Of a stretch of 64,000 bases of DNA, positions 42,330 to 50,662 are shown piece by piece. The stretch is taken from NCBI RefSeq assembly GCF_016863515.1, contig NZ_BOPA01000015.1, positions 62,001 to 126,000 of the forward strand, read 5' to 3'. The notes under the pieces are model-generated. The model did not search any database. It saw only the letters and a list, made by a program, of their open reading frames with translations, and was not told the DNA's origin. The first letter of the stretch is position 1. Every line of letters starts with the position of its first letter. This stretch comes from Micromonospora gifhornensis. Lineage in GTDB: Bacteria; Actinomycetota; Actinomycetes; Mycobacteriales; Micromonosporaceae. The translations under genes were made by a program, and so were the position numbers.

Positions 42330-42917
42330 TCAGACCGGCAGGGGCCGGTCGCGGCGGGCTTCGGCCAACAGCTCGGCCCACCACCGCAGCTCGGCCAGGC
42401 TCGCGGCCAGGCCCTGGCAGACCTCCGGGTCCGGGGCGTACCGGTCCTGATCGTCGAGGAACTGCCACGGTGCGCGCAGACCCATCGCCCGCCGGGTCGC
42501 CACCACGCCGAGTTCGGCGAGCACCCCGCGCAGGTGCTCGATCGCCGCGTGCCCGCCCTGCACGCCGTAGGCCACCACGGTCGCCGGCTTGAGACGCCAT
42601 TCGGCGTAGTGCCAGTCGATCAGCCGTTTCAGCGCGGCGGGGTAGCTGTGGTTGTACTCCGGTGTGACGAAGACGAACCCGTCGGCCGCGGCTATCCGGT
42701 CGGCCACCTCGCTTCTCGGGCCACCACCGGGCCACAGCAGACTGTCGTCCGGCAACGTGACGTCGGCGACGTCGATCAGATCGACGGTGGTGTCGTCGAG
42801 GGTGGCGACGACCCAGCCGGCGATCGTCGGACCCATCCGCTCCGTGCGGACGCTGCCCGAGATCACGGCGATGCGTACGTCGGTGGGAGGGCTGTGGTGT
42901 TCGGTCGGACCGCTCAT
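42330..42917 (-). CDS. NADPH-dependent FMN reductase
   Basis: A 195-residue flavodoxin-like NAD(P)H:FMN/quinone reductase: RIAVISGSVRTERMGP (FMN phosphate loop), VFVTPEYNHSYPAALKRLIDWHY and VAYGVQGGHAAIEHLRGVL. This group reduces FMN, quinones or azo compounds. A MerR-type operator (42931-42955) directly precedes it and it is divergent from the MerR gene at 42982. I used ATG at 42917; a GTG two codons earlier is possible. Confidence 0.87.
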   Translation of the reverse strand: MSGPTEHHSPPTDVRIAVISGSVRTERMGPTIAGWVVATLDDTTVDLIDVADVTLPDDSLLWPGGGPRSEVADRIAAADGFVFVTPEYNHSYPAALKRLIDWHYAEWRLKPATVVAYGVQGGHAAIEHLRGVLAELGVVATRRAMGLRAPWQFLDDQDRYAPDPEVCQGLAASLAELRWWAELLAEARRDRPLPV

Positions 42918-42930
42918 GACCACCAGCCTG

Positions 42931-42955
42931 CAACTTCAACATTAGTTGAGGTCAA
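42931..42955 (-). promoter_or_regulatory. MerR operator 1, FMN reductase promoter
   Basis: On the minus strand: TTGACCTCAAC-TAAT-GTTGAAGTTG. The -35-like TTGACC is fused to the dyad TCAAC-N4-GTTGA, the layout used by MerR regulators. It is nearly the same as the site at 43375-43398. Confidence 0.75.
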
Positions 42956-42981
42956 CGGGGCGAGGTGCCTATCCTGCCGTC

Positions 42982-43365
42982 ATGACGGTTCTCGAACATC
43001 GCACGTACAGCGTCAGCGAGGTGGCCACCGACAGCGGTGTCGCGCCGTCGGCCGTGCGGTTCTACGAGAACCACGGGGTCGTCACCGCCGTACGCACCGC
43101 CGGCAACCAGCGTCGCTTCGACGAGTCCGCCGCCTGTCGGATCCAGGTGGCCAAGCTCGCCCAGCGGGTCGGCCTGAGCGTGCGCGAGATCGCCGACCTG
43201 TTCACCGACCTGCCGGTCGATCCGCAGCGCGAGGACTGGGAGCGGGTCGCGGGCCGGCTGGTGACCGAGGTCGAGCAGCGGGTACGCCACCTCAAGGCGC
43301 AACTCGCCGCGATGGAGTCCGGTGCCAAGCTGTGCGAGATCGGGCGGCACGACCCGGCCCGCTGA
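42982..43365 (+). CDS. MerR-family regulator (SoxR-like fold, no Fe-S cysteines)
   Basis: A 127-residue MerR protein with YSVSEVATDSGVAPSAVRFYENHGVVTAVRTAGNQRRFDESAACRIQVAKLAQRVGLS as winged helix and a C-terminal coiled coil. It is shaped like SoxR, but the C-terminus has only one Cys (KLCEIGRHDP), so the 2Fe-2S sensor motif is absent. Matching operators lie on both sides of the gene (42931-42955 and 43375-43398), so one regulator likely controls the FMN reductase, itself, and the erythromycin-esterase-like gene. Confidence 0.87.
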   Translation: MTVLEHRTYSVSEVATDSGVAPSAVRFYENHGVVTAVRTAGNQRRFDESAACRIQVAKLAQRVGLSVREIADLFTDLPVDPQREDWERVAGRLVTEVEQRVRHLKAQLAAMESGAKLCEIGRHDPAR

Positions 43366-43374
43366 CCTCACGAC

Positions 43375-43398
43375 TTGACTTCAACAATGGTTCAAGTC
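43375..43398 (+). promoter_or_regulatory. MerR operator 2, esterase-like gene promoter
   Basis: TTGACTTCAAC-AATG-GTTCAAGTC, a dyad GACTT-s-AAC-N4-GTT-s-AAGTC fused to a -35-like TTGACT, lies 13 bases before the ATG of the erythromycin-esterase-like gene and 9 bases after the MerR stop. It matches operator 1 at most positions (TTGACYTCAAC-N4-GTTSAAGT). Confidence 0.75.
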
Positions 43399-43411
43399 CC
43401 ATCGTCGGGGA

Positions 43412-44608
43412 ATGGACGAGCACCGCACCGCGCAGAGACTCGCCGCCCTCGTCGGGACGGCCACCGTCGTCGGCCTGGGCACCAGCACCCGCGAGGCGAC
43501 CGAACCCTTCCGGCTTGTCGAGCAGACCACCCACGCGCTCATCCGGCGCGGCTTCCGGACCATTGCGCTGCTGGACAACCAGCGGGTCGGTGACCGCTAC
43601 GACCGGTTCGTCCGGGGCGAGGACGTCGACCTGACCTCGACCCTCGCCCAGGCGTGGGGCCCGTGGCGGACGGTGGAGATGCGCGACGCGCTCATCCGGC
43701 TCCGACGGCACAACGAGACCCACCCGCACGACCGGGTACGCGTCGTCGCGGTCAACGCCCCGGGCACCCTGCCCGCCGACTACGACCGGGTCACGGAACT
43801 GCTCGCCCCGCTGGACCCGGCGGCCGCCACCCGGGTCGGTGAACTCCTCGACATCATCCGGACCGCCCACGACAACGGCGAACACGTCCAACGCCGGCTC
43901 GGCACCCACCCCGGCGTACCGTTCGTCCACCTCGCCCGCACCGCCCGCGACCTGGTCGCCGGCGTGACCGACGGCCCGGGGGGCGACGAGGCGCTGCGAC
44001 TGGTCGACGCGATTGTCGACTTCCACGGCAACGCCATCGGCGTCGGCCGGGACACCGCCCGGGAGGAACGCGACGCCGCCGGGCGACTGCTCGATCACCA
44101 CCGGCGTACCGGTGACCGCGTCGTCGTCTGGGAGGGCAGCGCTCACGTCGCGGCGCACGGCGACACGATGATGGGCGCCCACCTGCGGGCCGCGCTGGGC
44201 GGCGGATACGCCGCCGTGCACATCACCGTCGGCCGGGGCCGGATACCGGGCACCGAGATCCCGCCGCCGGACCCGACATCGGTGGAGGCGCTGCTCGACC
44301 GTACCGGTGCACAGGTCGTCGACCTGCGCGGCCAACCTGCCGCCAACCTCGCGCACCAACTCGACCGGCCCTGGCGGACCCGTCTGATCTCCGGCCTCTA
44401 CGAGGCGGAACGCGACGAGGAGCACTACTACGACCTGCCGTCGCTGACCGAGAGCTTCGACGCGATCGCCTACCTCCCCACGATCACCCCGATCCGCCCG
44501 CTGCCGCCGGCCCGCACCTCCCACGGCGGGGCCGCACCCGCTCCGCAGGCCGCACCCGCTGTGGAGGGCGCGGCCGGTCCGGAGGGCGGCGCGGACCGCG
44601 ACTCGTGA
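43412..44608 (+). CDS. Erythromycin-esterase-family protein with changed catalytic motif
   Basis: A 398-residue protein of the EreA/EreB fold. The segment VVGLGTSTREATEPFRL (19-35) is the family N-terminal motif (usual form GLGESTHGSREFF) and VVVWEGSAHVAAHGDTMMGAHLRAALG is the second active-site motif with a conserved His. The Glu and His of the first motif are replaced by Thr24 and Arg27. The hydrolytic centre is therefore doubtful and the protein may bind rather than cleave its ligand, or act on something else. A disordered Ala/Pro tail follows residue 365. A MerR operator immediately precedes the gene. Confidence 0.75.
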   Translation: MDEHRTAQRLAALVGTATVVGLGTSTREATEPFRLVEQTTHALIRRGFRTIALLDNQRVGDRYDRFVRGEDVDLTSTLAQAWGPWRTVEMRDALIRLRRHNETHPHDRVRVVAVNAPGTLPADYDRVTELLAPLDPAAATRVGELLDIIRTAHDNGEHVQRRLGTHPGVPFVHLARTARDLVAGVTDGPGGDEALRLVDAIVDFHGNAIGVGRDTAREERDAAGRLLDHHRRTGDRVVVWEGSAHVAAHGDTMMGAHLRAALGGGYAAVHITVGRGRIPGTEIPPPDPTSVEALLDRTGAQVVDLRGQPAANLAHQLDRPWRTRLISGLYEAERDEEHYYDLPSLTESFDAIAYLPTITPIRPLPPARTSHGGAAPAPQAAPAVEGAAGPEGGADRDS

Positions 44609-44613
44609 CGTGG

Positions 44614-45237
44614 TCAGGCGGGGCGGCGCAGCACGCTGACGGCGAAGTCCGCGTCGTCGTGCCACGGGCGCAGGTCCCAGGTGGCGAAGCGGTGGTCGCG
44701 CCGCAGCCCGGCGGCGGCCACATGGGCGTCGAAGTCGGCAAGCGGATAGCCCCGGTCGGTGCCGAAGCCGATCGCGATCACCCCGTCGGGGCGTACGTGC
44801 GCGGCCACCTGACGCAGCACCGCCACCTCGGTGCCGGCGGCCACGAAGGTCATCACGTTGCCGGCCAGCACCGCCGCGTCGAACGGCTCCGGCTCCCCGG
44901 CCGTGGCGAGATCCAACGTCGCCAGGTCGGCGACCAGCCAGCGTGGCCCCGGATGGTCGGCGCGGGCGGCCTCGACCAGCACGGGGTCGGCGTCCACGCC
45001 GACGACCGTGTGGCCGCGAGCGGCCAGTTCGGCGCCGACCCGGCCGGTGCCGCAGCCGGCGTCGAGAATCCGTGAGCGTGGCGGCACCAGTGCGTCGACC
45101 AGCCGTGCCTCACCGGCCAGGTCGGCGCCCTCGGCGGCCAGTTGCCGGAACCGGTCGACGTACCACTGCGAGTGTTCCGGTCCGGTGTCGGTGGCCCAGC
45201 GGGTCGGGCTGCCCGGGGCGGTGCTGCGCTCGCTCAT
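44614..45237 (-). CDS. Class I SAM-dependent methyltransferase
   Basis: A 207-residue methyltransferase: RILDAGCGTGRVGAELAARGHTVVGVDADP (motif I and the acidic ribose-binding residue), FDAAVLAGNVMTFVAAGTEVAVLRQVAAHVRPDGVIAIGFG. Close relatives are common in actinobacteria and usually uncharacterised. It has a second methyltransferase gene just upstream on the same strand, 23 bases away, so they may form an operon. Substrate unknown. Confidence 0.85.
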   Translation of the reverse strand: MSERSTAPGSPTRWATDTGPEHSQWYVDRFRQLAAEGADLAGEARLVDALVPPRSRILDAGCGTGRVGAELAARGHTVVGVDADPVLVEAARADHPGPRWLVADLATLDLATAGEPEPFDAAVLAGNVMTFVAAGTEVAVLRQVAAHVRPDGVIAIGFGTDRGYPLADFDAHVAAAGLRRDHRFATWDLRPWHDDADFAVSVLRRPA

Positions 45238-45260
45238 CGGACCACCGTAACCAGCGGCGC

Positions 45261-45872
45261 TCAGGGCAGTCGGGCCACCGTCACGAACTCGTTGTAGGTG
45301 AACACCCGCCCGGCGGCGCGGGGGAACGGGAACGAGTACTGCCGCTGCACGTTCAGGCCGAGTGCGTCGCAGTCCTCGGCCGCCTCGGCGAAGCCGACGA
45401 ACCGGACGTGCGACGAGTCGCTGTGGTAGCCACGCTCCTGCGGGGTGATGAAGACCGCCCGGCCGCCGGGGCGGACGAACGGCAGGTACGAGGCGACCAC
45501 CGCGCGGGCCTGCTCGGCCGGCATGTGCTCCAGCAGATGCGCGGCGAGCAGCGAGTCGAAGGCACCCGGCCGGGCGTGCTCGGAGGCGAAGAACTCCTCG
45601 GTGGTGTACGCCTGCAGGCCGAGTGCGCGGCTGTGCGCCACCGACGTCGGGTTGTGGTCCACCCCGATCGCCCCCTCGCCGAGGTTGATCAGGTTGCGGC
45701 CGAGTCCCGAGCCGACGTCGAGGGTCCGGCCCAGGCGCAGCCGGCGCAGGTTCCACCGGTAGGGCGCCTGCACGTCCAGGACCCGCTTCCAGCGGGCGCC
45801 GCTGAGCTGCTGCAAGCGTTCGGTGTAGTCCGCGCCCTGGGTGCCCGTGGGACCCTGCCGCGACTGCTTCAT
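45261..45872 (-). CDS. SAM-dependent methyltransferase
   Basis: A 203-residue methyltransferase with RTLDVGSGLGRNLINLGEGAIGVDHNP as SAM-binding motif and LLAAHLLEHMPAEQARAVVASYLPFVRPGGRAVFITPQERGYHSDSSHVRFV. The extended post-motif with Cys-free aromatic residues is common in lipid or cell-envelope methyltransferases, but the substrate is not known. AAGGAG precedes the ATG. First of two methyltransferase genes on this strand. Confidence 0.84.
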   Translation of the reverse strand: MKQSRQGPTGTQGADYTERLQQLSGARWKRVLDVQAPYRWNLRRLRLGRTLDVGSGLGRNLINLGEGAIGVDHNPTSVAHSRALGLQAYTTEEFFASEHARPGAFDSLLAAHLLEHMPAEQARAVVASYLPFVRPGGRAVFITPQERGYHSDSSHVRFVGFAEAAEDCDALGLNVQRQYSFPFPRAAGRVFTYNEFVTVARLP

Positions 45873-46081
45873 CCGGGGCTCCTTCGCCTCGTCATGCCAC
45901 TGGACCTGCGGCCGCCCCCGTACGCATGGATCGGGTCTGCGCCATCGACCACCTTCGACCCATATGCGCCGGTTCCCAGACTATCTCGTGATCGTTGCCA
46001 CCGGGAGCCGGCGGCCGGGTCCGGCGAGCGTCGAATTGGCCGGAGCCTATTCTGGAACCCAGCGCTACCGGGAAGTGACAC

Positions 46082-47449
46082 ATGGTGGAACAGGTTGTGC
46101 CAGCAGTCGGGCCGGGGGACACCCCGCCTGCCGACACCGCAGCACGGGAACGGGCCGCCCTCGCCGCGGTGGCCCGGACCACACTCGACGGCAACTGGGA
46201 GCACGACCACACGGTGCCCTCTCGCACCCTCTACCCGCACCAGTGGAGCTGGGATTCGGCGTTCATCGCCATCGGCTGGGCGCACCTGCGCCCCGAGCGC
46301 GCCTGGGCGGAGCTGACCAGCCTGTTCGACGCCCAGTGGCGCGACGGGCGGGTCCCGCACATCGTCTTCAACCCGGTGGTCGCCGACGACGCCTACTTCC
46401 CCGGACCAGCCTTCTGGGCCACCACCTCGGTGGCCGGCACACCGCGTACGGCCACCTCCGGGCTGGTCCAGCCGCCGGTGCACGCCCTGGCCGCATGGCA
46501 CGCCTACCGCCGGGCACCGTCCGAGCCGGCCCGTGCCGCGCTGGGCCGGCTCTATCCGCGCCTGGTGGCTCAGCAGCACTACCTGAGCAACCATCGTGAC
46601 GTCGGTGGTGCCGGGCTGGCCAGCATCGTGCATCCGTGGGAGTCCGGGCTGGACAACAGCCCGGCCTGGGACGAGCCGTTGGCCGCCGTGCCGGCCGAGG
46701 CGGCGGTGCTGCGGGCGTACCGTCGGCGCGACATCGTGCACGCCGCCGCCGCGCACCGCCCCACGGACCTGGACTACGCGCGCTACGTCGCGATAGTCAC
46801 CGCCTACCGGGCGGCCGGCTACCGGGACGAGCAGCTGGCCGACCGGCACCCGTTCCTGGTGGAGTGTCCGCTGTTCAACGCGGCGATGGGCGCGGCCGAG
46901 TCGGCGCTGGCGCACATCGCGCAGGAGATCGGCGCGGACCCTGGCCCGCACCGACAGCGCGCCGCGGCGATCACCACCGCGCTTGTGGACCGGCTCTACG
47001 ACCCGACGACCGGCACCTTCCACGCCCGCGACCTGCGTACCGGCCGGCTCACCCCGGCCCGGACGGTGCTCGGGCTGACCCCGCTGATCCTGCCGGACCT
47101 GCCCACCGCGCAGGTCGAGGCGATCCTCGTCGAGGCCGGCTCACCCCGCTTCGGGCTCGCCGCCCGGATGACCCGCCCGCTGCCCAGCCACGACCGCACC
47201 GCAGTCGACTTCGAGCCGCTGCGCTACTGGCGCGGCCCCAGCTGGATGAACATCAACTGGCTGGTCCGGTACGGGCTGCTGACACACGGGCACCCCCGAC
47301 TGGCCGCCGGCCTGGGCGCGTCGATGATCGAGCTGGCGGCCACGGCGGGGTGCCACGAGTACTTCCATCCGGACACCGGCGCGGGCCTCGGCTCCCCGGC
47401 CTTCAGCTGGACCGCCGCCCTCCTGCTCGACCTCCTCGCCGAGATGTAA
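46082..47449 (+). CDS. GH63-like (MGH1-type) glycoside hydrolase
   Basis: A 455-residue cytoplasmic (alpha/alpha)6-barrel glycosidase resembling mannosylglycerate/glucosylglycerate hydrolases. Motifs are TLYPHQWSWDSAFIAIG, HPWESGLDNSPAWDEPL, LRYWRGPSWMNINWLVRYGL and HEYFHPDTGAGLGSPAFSWTAALLLD, which carry the acid and base residues of the family. Such enzymes release glucose or mannose from compatible solutes. A possible -10 box TATTCT is at 46049. The stop codon is the first part of a dispersed hairpin repeat. Confidence 0.84.
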   Translation: MVEQVVPAVGPGDTPPADTAARERAALAAVARTTLDGNWEHDHTVPSRTLYPHQWSWDSAFIAIGWAHLRPERAWAELTSLFDAQWRDGRVPHIVFNPVVADDAYFPGPAFWATTSVAGTPRTATSGLVQPPVHALAAWHAYRRAPSEPARAALGRLYPRLVAQQHYLSNHRDVGGAGLASIVHPWESGLDNSPAWDEPLAAVPAEAAVLRAYRRRDIVHAAAAHRPTDLDYARYVAIVTAYRAAGYRDEQLADRHPFLVECPLFNAAMGAAESALAHIAQEIGADPGPHRQRAAAITTALVDRLYDPTTGTFHARDLRTGRLTPARTVLGLTPLILPDLPTAQVEAILVEAGSPRFGLAARMTRPLPSHDRTAVDFEPLRYWRGPSWMNINWLVRYGLLTHGHPRLAAGLGASMIELAATAGCHEYFHPDTGAGLGSPAFSWTAALLLDLLAEM

Positions 47450-47502
47450 GGAAGGGCACCTTCTTAACGCCTGATGTATAGCAAGGGCCCCCTTTTAACA
47501 AA
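47448..47502 (+). repeat. Stop-codon-linked hairpin repeat, copy B
   Basis: Beginning in the glycosidase stop codon: (T)AA-GGAAGGGCACCTT, then TTAACGCCT, a variable 10-base segment, and AAGGGCCCCCTTT-TTAACAA. It is the same element as at 18752-18804 (minus strand) with a less perfect right arm. The rest of the 225-base gap before phoU holds no gene that I can support. Confidence 0.8.
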
Positions 47503-47674
47503 GCCCTGCCGGCGGATTGCGGAGCGGGCGTGGAGCGGGCGTGGGGCGGGTTCGGCAGGTAGGTTGCTGGCCAGGGCGCCGACCAGCCCGGCGGCGCCGT
47601 GCCACGGTGTTCAGCCTGACGTTGGGCGGGTACTGCGGCAGGACGGGCCGTGGCCCCGGTGGGACGGAGGGGCG

Positions 47675-48319
47675 ATGGGCCGCGAGAGCTACGACGAGCA
47701 ACTTGACCGGCTCACCGGAATCCTGGCGACGATGAGCCGCGAGGCCAGTGCGGCGATCCGGCAAGCCAGCGTCGCCCTGCTCGACGTCGACCGACACGCG
47801 GCCGAGACGGTGATCGCCGACGACGCGGTCCTGGCCCGCCGCCGCGCCGAGGCCGAGGCCATGATCCCCGAGGTGCTGGTGCGGCACCAGCCCGTCGCCT
47901 CCGATCTGCGTCTGGTGGTGTGCGCGCTGCGCATCGCCGGCGCCCTGGACCGGATGGGTGACCTCGCCGTACACATCGCGAAGGTCGTCCTGATGCGCCA
48001 CCCGGTGGGTGTGGTGCCGGCGCCGGCGGTGCCGGTGCTGACCGAGATGGCGCACGCGGCGGCCCGCATCGCCGACAAGACGACCGTGGTGCTGGCCACC
48101 CGGGACCCGCTGGACGCGATGCAGCTCGGCCTCGACGACGACGAGGTCGACGCCGCGCAGGAACGCCTGCTGTCGATGCTGGTCTCCGGCTGGTCGTACG
48201 GCGTGGAGTCGGCGATCGACCTGGCGCTTGTCGGCCGCTACTACGAGCGCTACGCCGACCAGGCCGTGAACGTCGCCCGGCAGGTCGTCTACCTGGTGAC
48301 CGGGACCGTCCGGCTCTGA
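47675..48319 (+). CDS. phoU: Phosphate transport regulator PhoU
   Basis: A 214-residue PhoU: two three-helix repeats with the E/D-rich metal motifs. YDEQLDRLTGILATMSREASAAIRQAS, EAEAMIPEVLVRHQPVASDLRLVVCALRIAGALDRMGDLAVHIAKV and VGRYYERYADQAVNVARQVVYLVTG are the family marks. PhoU links the Pst transporter to the PhoR kinase and stops phosphate over-uptake. GGACGGAGGGG precedes the ATG. It lies upstream of a PHO-box promoter and the pst operon, with its own transcription unit. Confidence 0.92.
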   Translation: MGRESYDEQLDRLTGILATMSREASAAIRQASVALLDVDRHAAETVIADDAVLARRRAEAEAMIPEVLVRHQPVASDLRLVVCALRIAGALDRMGDLAVHIAKVVLMRHPVGVVPAPAVPVLTEMAHAAARIADKTTVVLATRDPLDAMQLGLDDDEVDAAQERLLSMLVSGWSYGVESAIDLALVGRYYERYADQAVNVARQVVYLVTGTVRL

Positions 48320-48405
48320 GCCGGGTGCCCATACCGGGCATCTGAGGCGTCGGTGCGCCAGAGCGTCACATCTCGTTCCCGGTCGGCCATCACCGGTGCC
48401 GCCAA

Positions 48406-48427
48406 GTTCATTTTTCGTTCACCTGGT
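48406..48427 (+). promoter_or_regulatory. PHO box before pstS
   Basis: Two adjacent 11-base direct repeats, GTTCATTTTTC (48406-48416) and GTTCACCTGGT (48417-48427), match the GTTCA-type PhoP-binding direct repeat units of actinobacteria. This implies PhoP activation of pstS under phosphate limitation. A weaker half, GTCACATCTC, occurs near 48365. Confidence 0.8.
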
Positions 48428-48513
48428 GCCGGGAGTCCGGCTACCTGGGCCTGACAGCTTGATTCGCGTACGGCCCGGACGGGCTGATGCACCCCGATAG
48501 AGAGGCTTACCTG

Positions 48514-49593
48514 GTGAACCGCAACGTGCTTTCGCGGCGCGTCCTCGCCGGCGTCGCGCTTGCCGCGCTCGCGCTTACCGGCTGCGCAAGCAACGACAAC
48601 AGCACGGAGCCCGGCAGCAACAGCGGCGGCGACAGCGCCTACGCGAACCTGTCCGGTGAGTTGAAGGCGTCCGGCGCGAGCTTCCCCGACGCGTACTACC
48701 AAGAGGTCATCGAGGCCTTCAAGGGTGAGGCCGGCAAGGTCACGGTCACCTACAACGCGACCGGTTCGGGCACCGGCAAGAAGCAGTTCGGTGAGGGTCT
48801 GGTCGACTTCGCCGGCACCGACAGCCTGGTCAAGGACACCGACGGCGTGGCCGCCGGCTCGTTCCTCTACGTCCCGACCGTGGCGGCGCCGATCACGATC
48901 TCCTACAACCTGCAGGGCGTGGACAAGCTCCAGCTCAGCCCGGAGACGCTCGCCAAGATCTTCCAGACCGACATCAAGACCTGGGACGACGCCGCGATCA
49001 AGGCCGACAACCCGGGCGTCACGCTGCCCAGCACCCCGATCGTGGTCGCGCACCGCTCGGACGGCTCGGGCACCACCAGCAACTTCACCAAGTACCTCGA
49101 CGCCGCTGCGGCGGGCACCTGGAAGCTCGGCAGCGGTGACACCGTGAACTGGCCGGCCAGCACCCAGGGTGGCGAGAAGAACACAGGTGTCGCCCAGATC
49201 GTGCAGCAGACCAACGGCGCCGTCGGCTACGTGGACCTCAGCGACGCCAAGGCCACCGGCCTGAAGTTCGCCGCCATCAAGAACAAGGACGGCCAGTTCG
49301 TCGAGCCGACGATCGAGGGCACCACCGCCGGCCTGGAGGGCGCCGAGATCGCCGCGGACCTGAGCTACAACCCGCTCAACGCCGCCGGTGCCACCTCGTA
49401 CCCGATCACCGCTCCGACCTTCATCATCGTGAAGACCTCGTACGGCGACGCCGCCAAGGCCGACCTGGTCAAGGGCTTCCTCACGTACCTGCTCAACGAC
49501 GGTCAGGACCTGGCCAAGGAGATCGACTTCGCGCCGCTGCCCGCCTCCCTCAAGGAGAAGGCGCTGGCCCAGGTCGACAAGATCCAGGGCTGA
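48514..49593 (+). CDS. pstS: Phosphate-binding lipoprotein PstS
   Basis: A 359-residue phosphate-binding lipoprotein of the PstSCAB ABC importer. The signal sequence MNRNVLSRRVLAGVALAALALTGC ends in a lipobox LTGC with Cys24 as lipid anchor. The mature domain has SGELKASGASFP and YNATGSGTGKKQF motifs that bind phosphate. GTG at 48514 follows AGAGAGG; the ATG at 48487 would add a polar stretch before the signal. It is strongly expressed from a PHO-box promoter and followed by a hairpin before pstC. Confidence 0.95.
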   Translation: MNRNVLSRRVLAGVALAALALTGCASNDNSTEPGSNSGGDSAYANLSGELKASGASFPDAYYQEVIEAFKGEAGKVTVTYNATGSGTGKKQFGEGLVDFAGTDSLVKDTDGVAAGSFLYVPTVAAPITISYNLQGVDKLQLSPETLAKIFQTDIKTWDDAAIKADNPGVTLPSTPIVVAHRSDGSGTTSNFTKYLDAAAAGTWKLGSGDTVNWPASTQGGEKNTGVAQIVQQTNGAVGYVDLSDAKATGLKFAAIKNKDGQFVEPTIEGTTAGLEGAEIAADLSYNPLNAAGATSYPITAPTFIIVKTSYGDAAKADLVKGFLTYLLNDGQDLAKEIDFAPLPASLKEKALAQVDKIQG

Positions 49594-49614
49594 TCAGGAC
49601 CAAGATCGCCAGCC

Positions 49615-49643
49615 GGGGACGGGATCGACGCGATCCCGTCCCC
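49615..49643 (+). terminator. Intercistronic hairpin between pstS and pstC
   Basis: Perfect 13-base-pair stem (GGGGACGGGATCG / CGATCCCGTCCCC) with a 3-base loop. A partial terminator or RNA stabiliser here is common in pst operons and would give more PstS than the membrane subunits. Confidence 0.7.
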
Positions 49644-49669
49644 AGCCGGGTACCTGAGCTGGAGTAAAG

Positions 49670-50662
49670 ATGACCTTGACGAACAAGCCCCCCACCGCCC
49701 GGTCGACGCTGTCCCAACGCGGCAGCAGCGCACTCGGCGACCGCGTCTTCTCCTGGTGGACGCTCGGCACCGGCCTGCTGGTGCTGGCGATTCTCGGGCT
49801 GATCCTGATCACCACCGTCCGCGAGGCATGGCCGGCGTTCGACGCGATGGGCCTGCGGTTCCTCACCGAACGGACCTGGGACCCGAACCCGGCCGCCGGT
49901 GACGCGATCTTCGGCGCGCTGTCGTTCGCGTTCGGCACGGCGATCTCGTCACTCATCGCCCTGTTGTTCGCGGTGCCGGTCTCGGTCGGCATCGCCTTGT
50001 TCCTCACCGAGTTGGCGCCGCGCCGGCTGCGCGGGCCGGCGGTGACCGTGATCGACCTGCTGGCTGCCGTACCGTCGGTGGTCTTCGGTCTCTGGGGCAT
50101 CCTGGTCGTCGCGCCCGCCATGGTGCCGGTCTACCAGTGGCTGCACGACGTCTTCGGCGGCATTCCGGTGCTGGGCAGCATCTTCGGCCCGGTCAGCAGC
50201 GGGCGGAACTTCATGACCGCCGGTCTCATCCTGGCGATCATGGTCACGCCGATCATCACCTCGATCACCCGCGAGGTGTTCAGCACCGTGCCGCGCGCCG
50301 ACAAGGACGCTGCCCTCGCGCTCGGCGCCACCCGCTGGGAGATGATCCGCGGCGCGGTGTTCCCGCACAGCTTCGGTGGCGTCGTCGGCGCGGTGATGCT
50401 CGGCCTCGGCCGGGCGATGGGCGAGACGATCGCGGTGGCCCTGGTGATCGGCGGCGCCACCAACATCACGGCCAACCTGTTCGCCCCCGGCAACTCGATG
50501 GCCGCCGTGATCGTGCAGCAGTTCGGCGAGTCCACCGGCACCTTCACCGCGGCCCTGATCGGCCTCGGCGTCGTGCTCTTCGCGATGACGGTGCTGATCA
50601 ACGTGCTCGCCCAGACGGTCGTCCGTCGGGCCGAGGCCCGGATGAAGGGAAGCGTCGCGTGA
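49670..50662 (+). CDS. pstC: Phosphate ABC transporter permease PstC
   Basis: A 330-residue ABC permease with six predicted helices and the EAA-type loop ADKDAALALGATRWEMIRGAVFPHSFGGVVGAVML that contacts PstB. FLTERTWDPNPAAGD and ITREVFSTVPR are PstC-specific. GGAG is near the ATG. Its stop overlaps the pstA GTG. Confidence 0.95.
   Translation: MTLTNKPPTARSTLSQRGSSALGDRVFSWWTLGTGLLVLAILGLILITTVREAWPAFDAMGLRFLTERTWDPNPAAGDAIFGALSFAFGTAISSLIALLFAVPVSVGIALFLTELAPRRLRGPAVTVIDLLAAVPSVVFGLWGILVVAPAMVPVYQWLHDVFGGIPVLGSIFGPVSSGRNFMTAGLILAIMVTPIITSITREVFSTVPRADKDAALALGATRWEMIRGAVFPHSFGGVVGAVMLGLGRAMGETIAVALVIGGATNITANLFAPGNSMAAVIVQQFGESTGTFTAALIGLGVVLFAMTVLINVLAQTVVRRAEARMKGSVA

Noticed and set aside
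44614..45872. Antibiotic biosynthesis cluster around the methyltransferases
   Set aside because: Three methyltransferases and an esterase-like gene are near each other, but no synthase, carrier or scaffold-forming gene is present.
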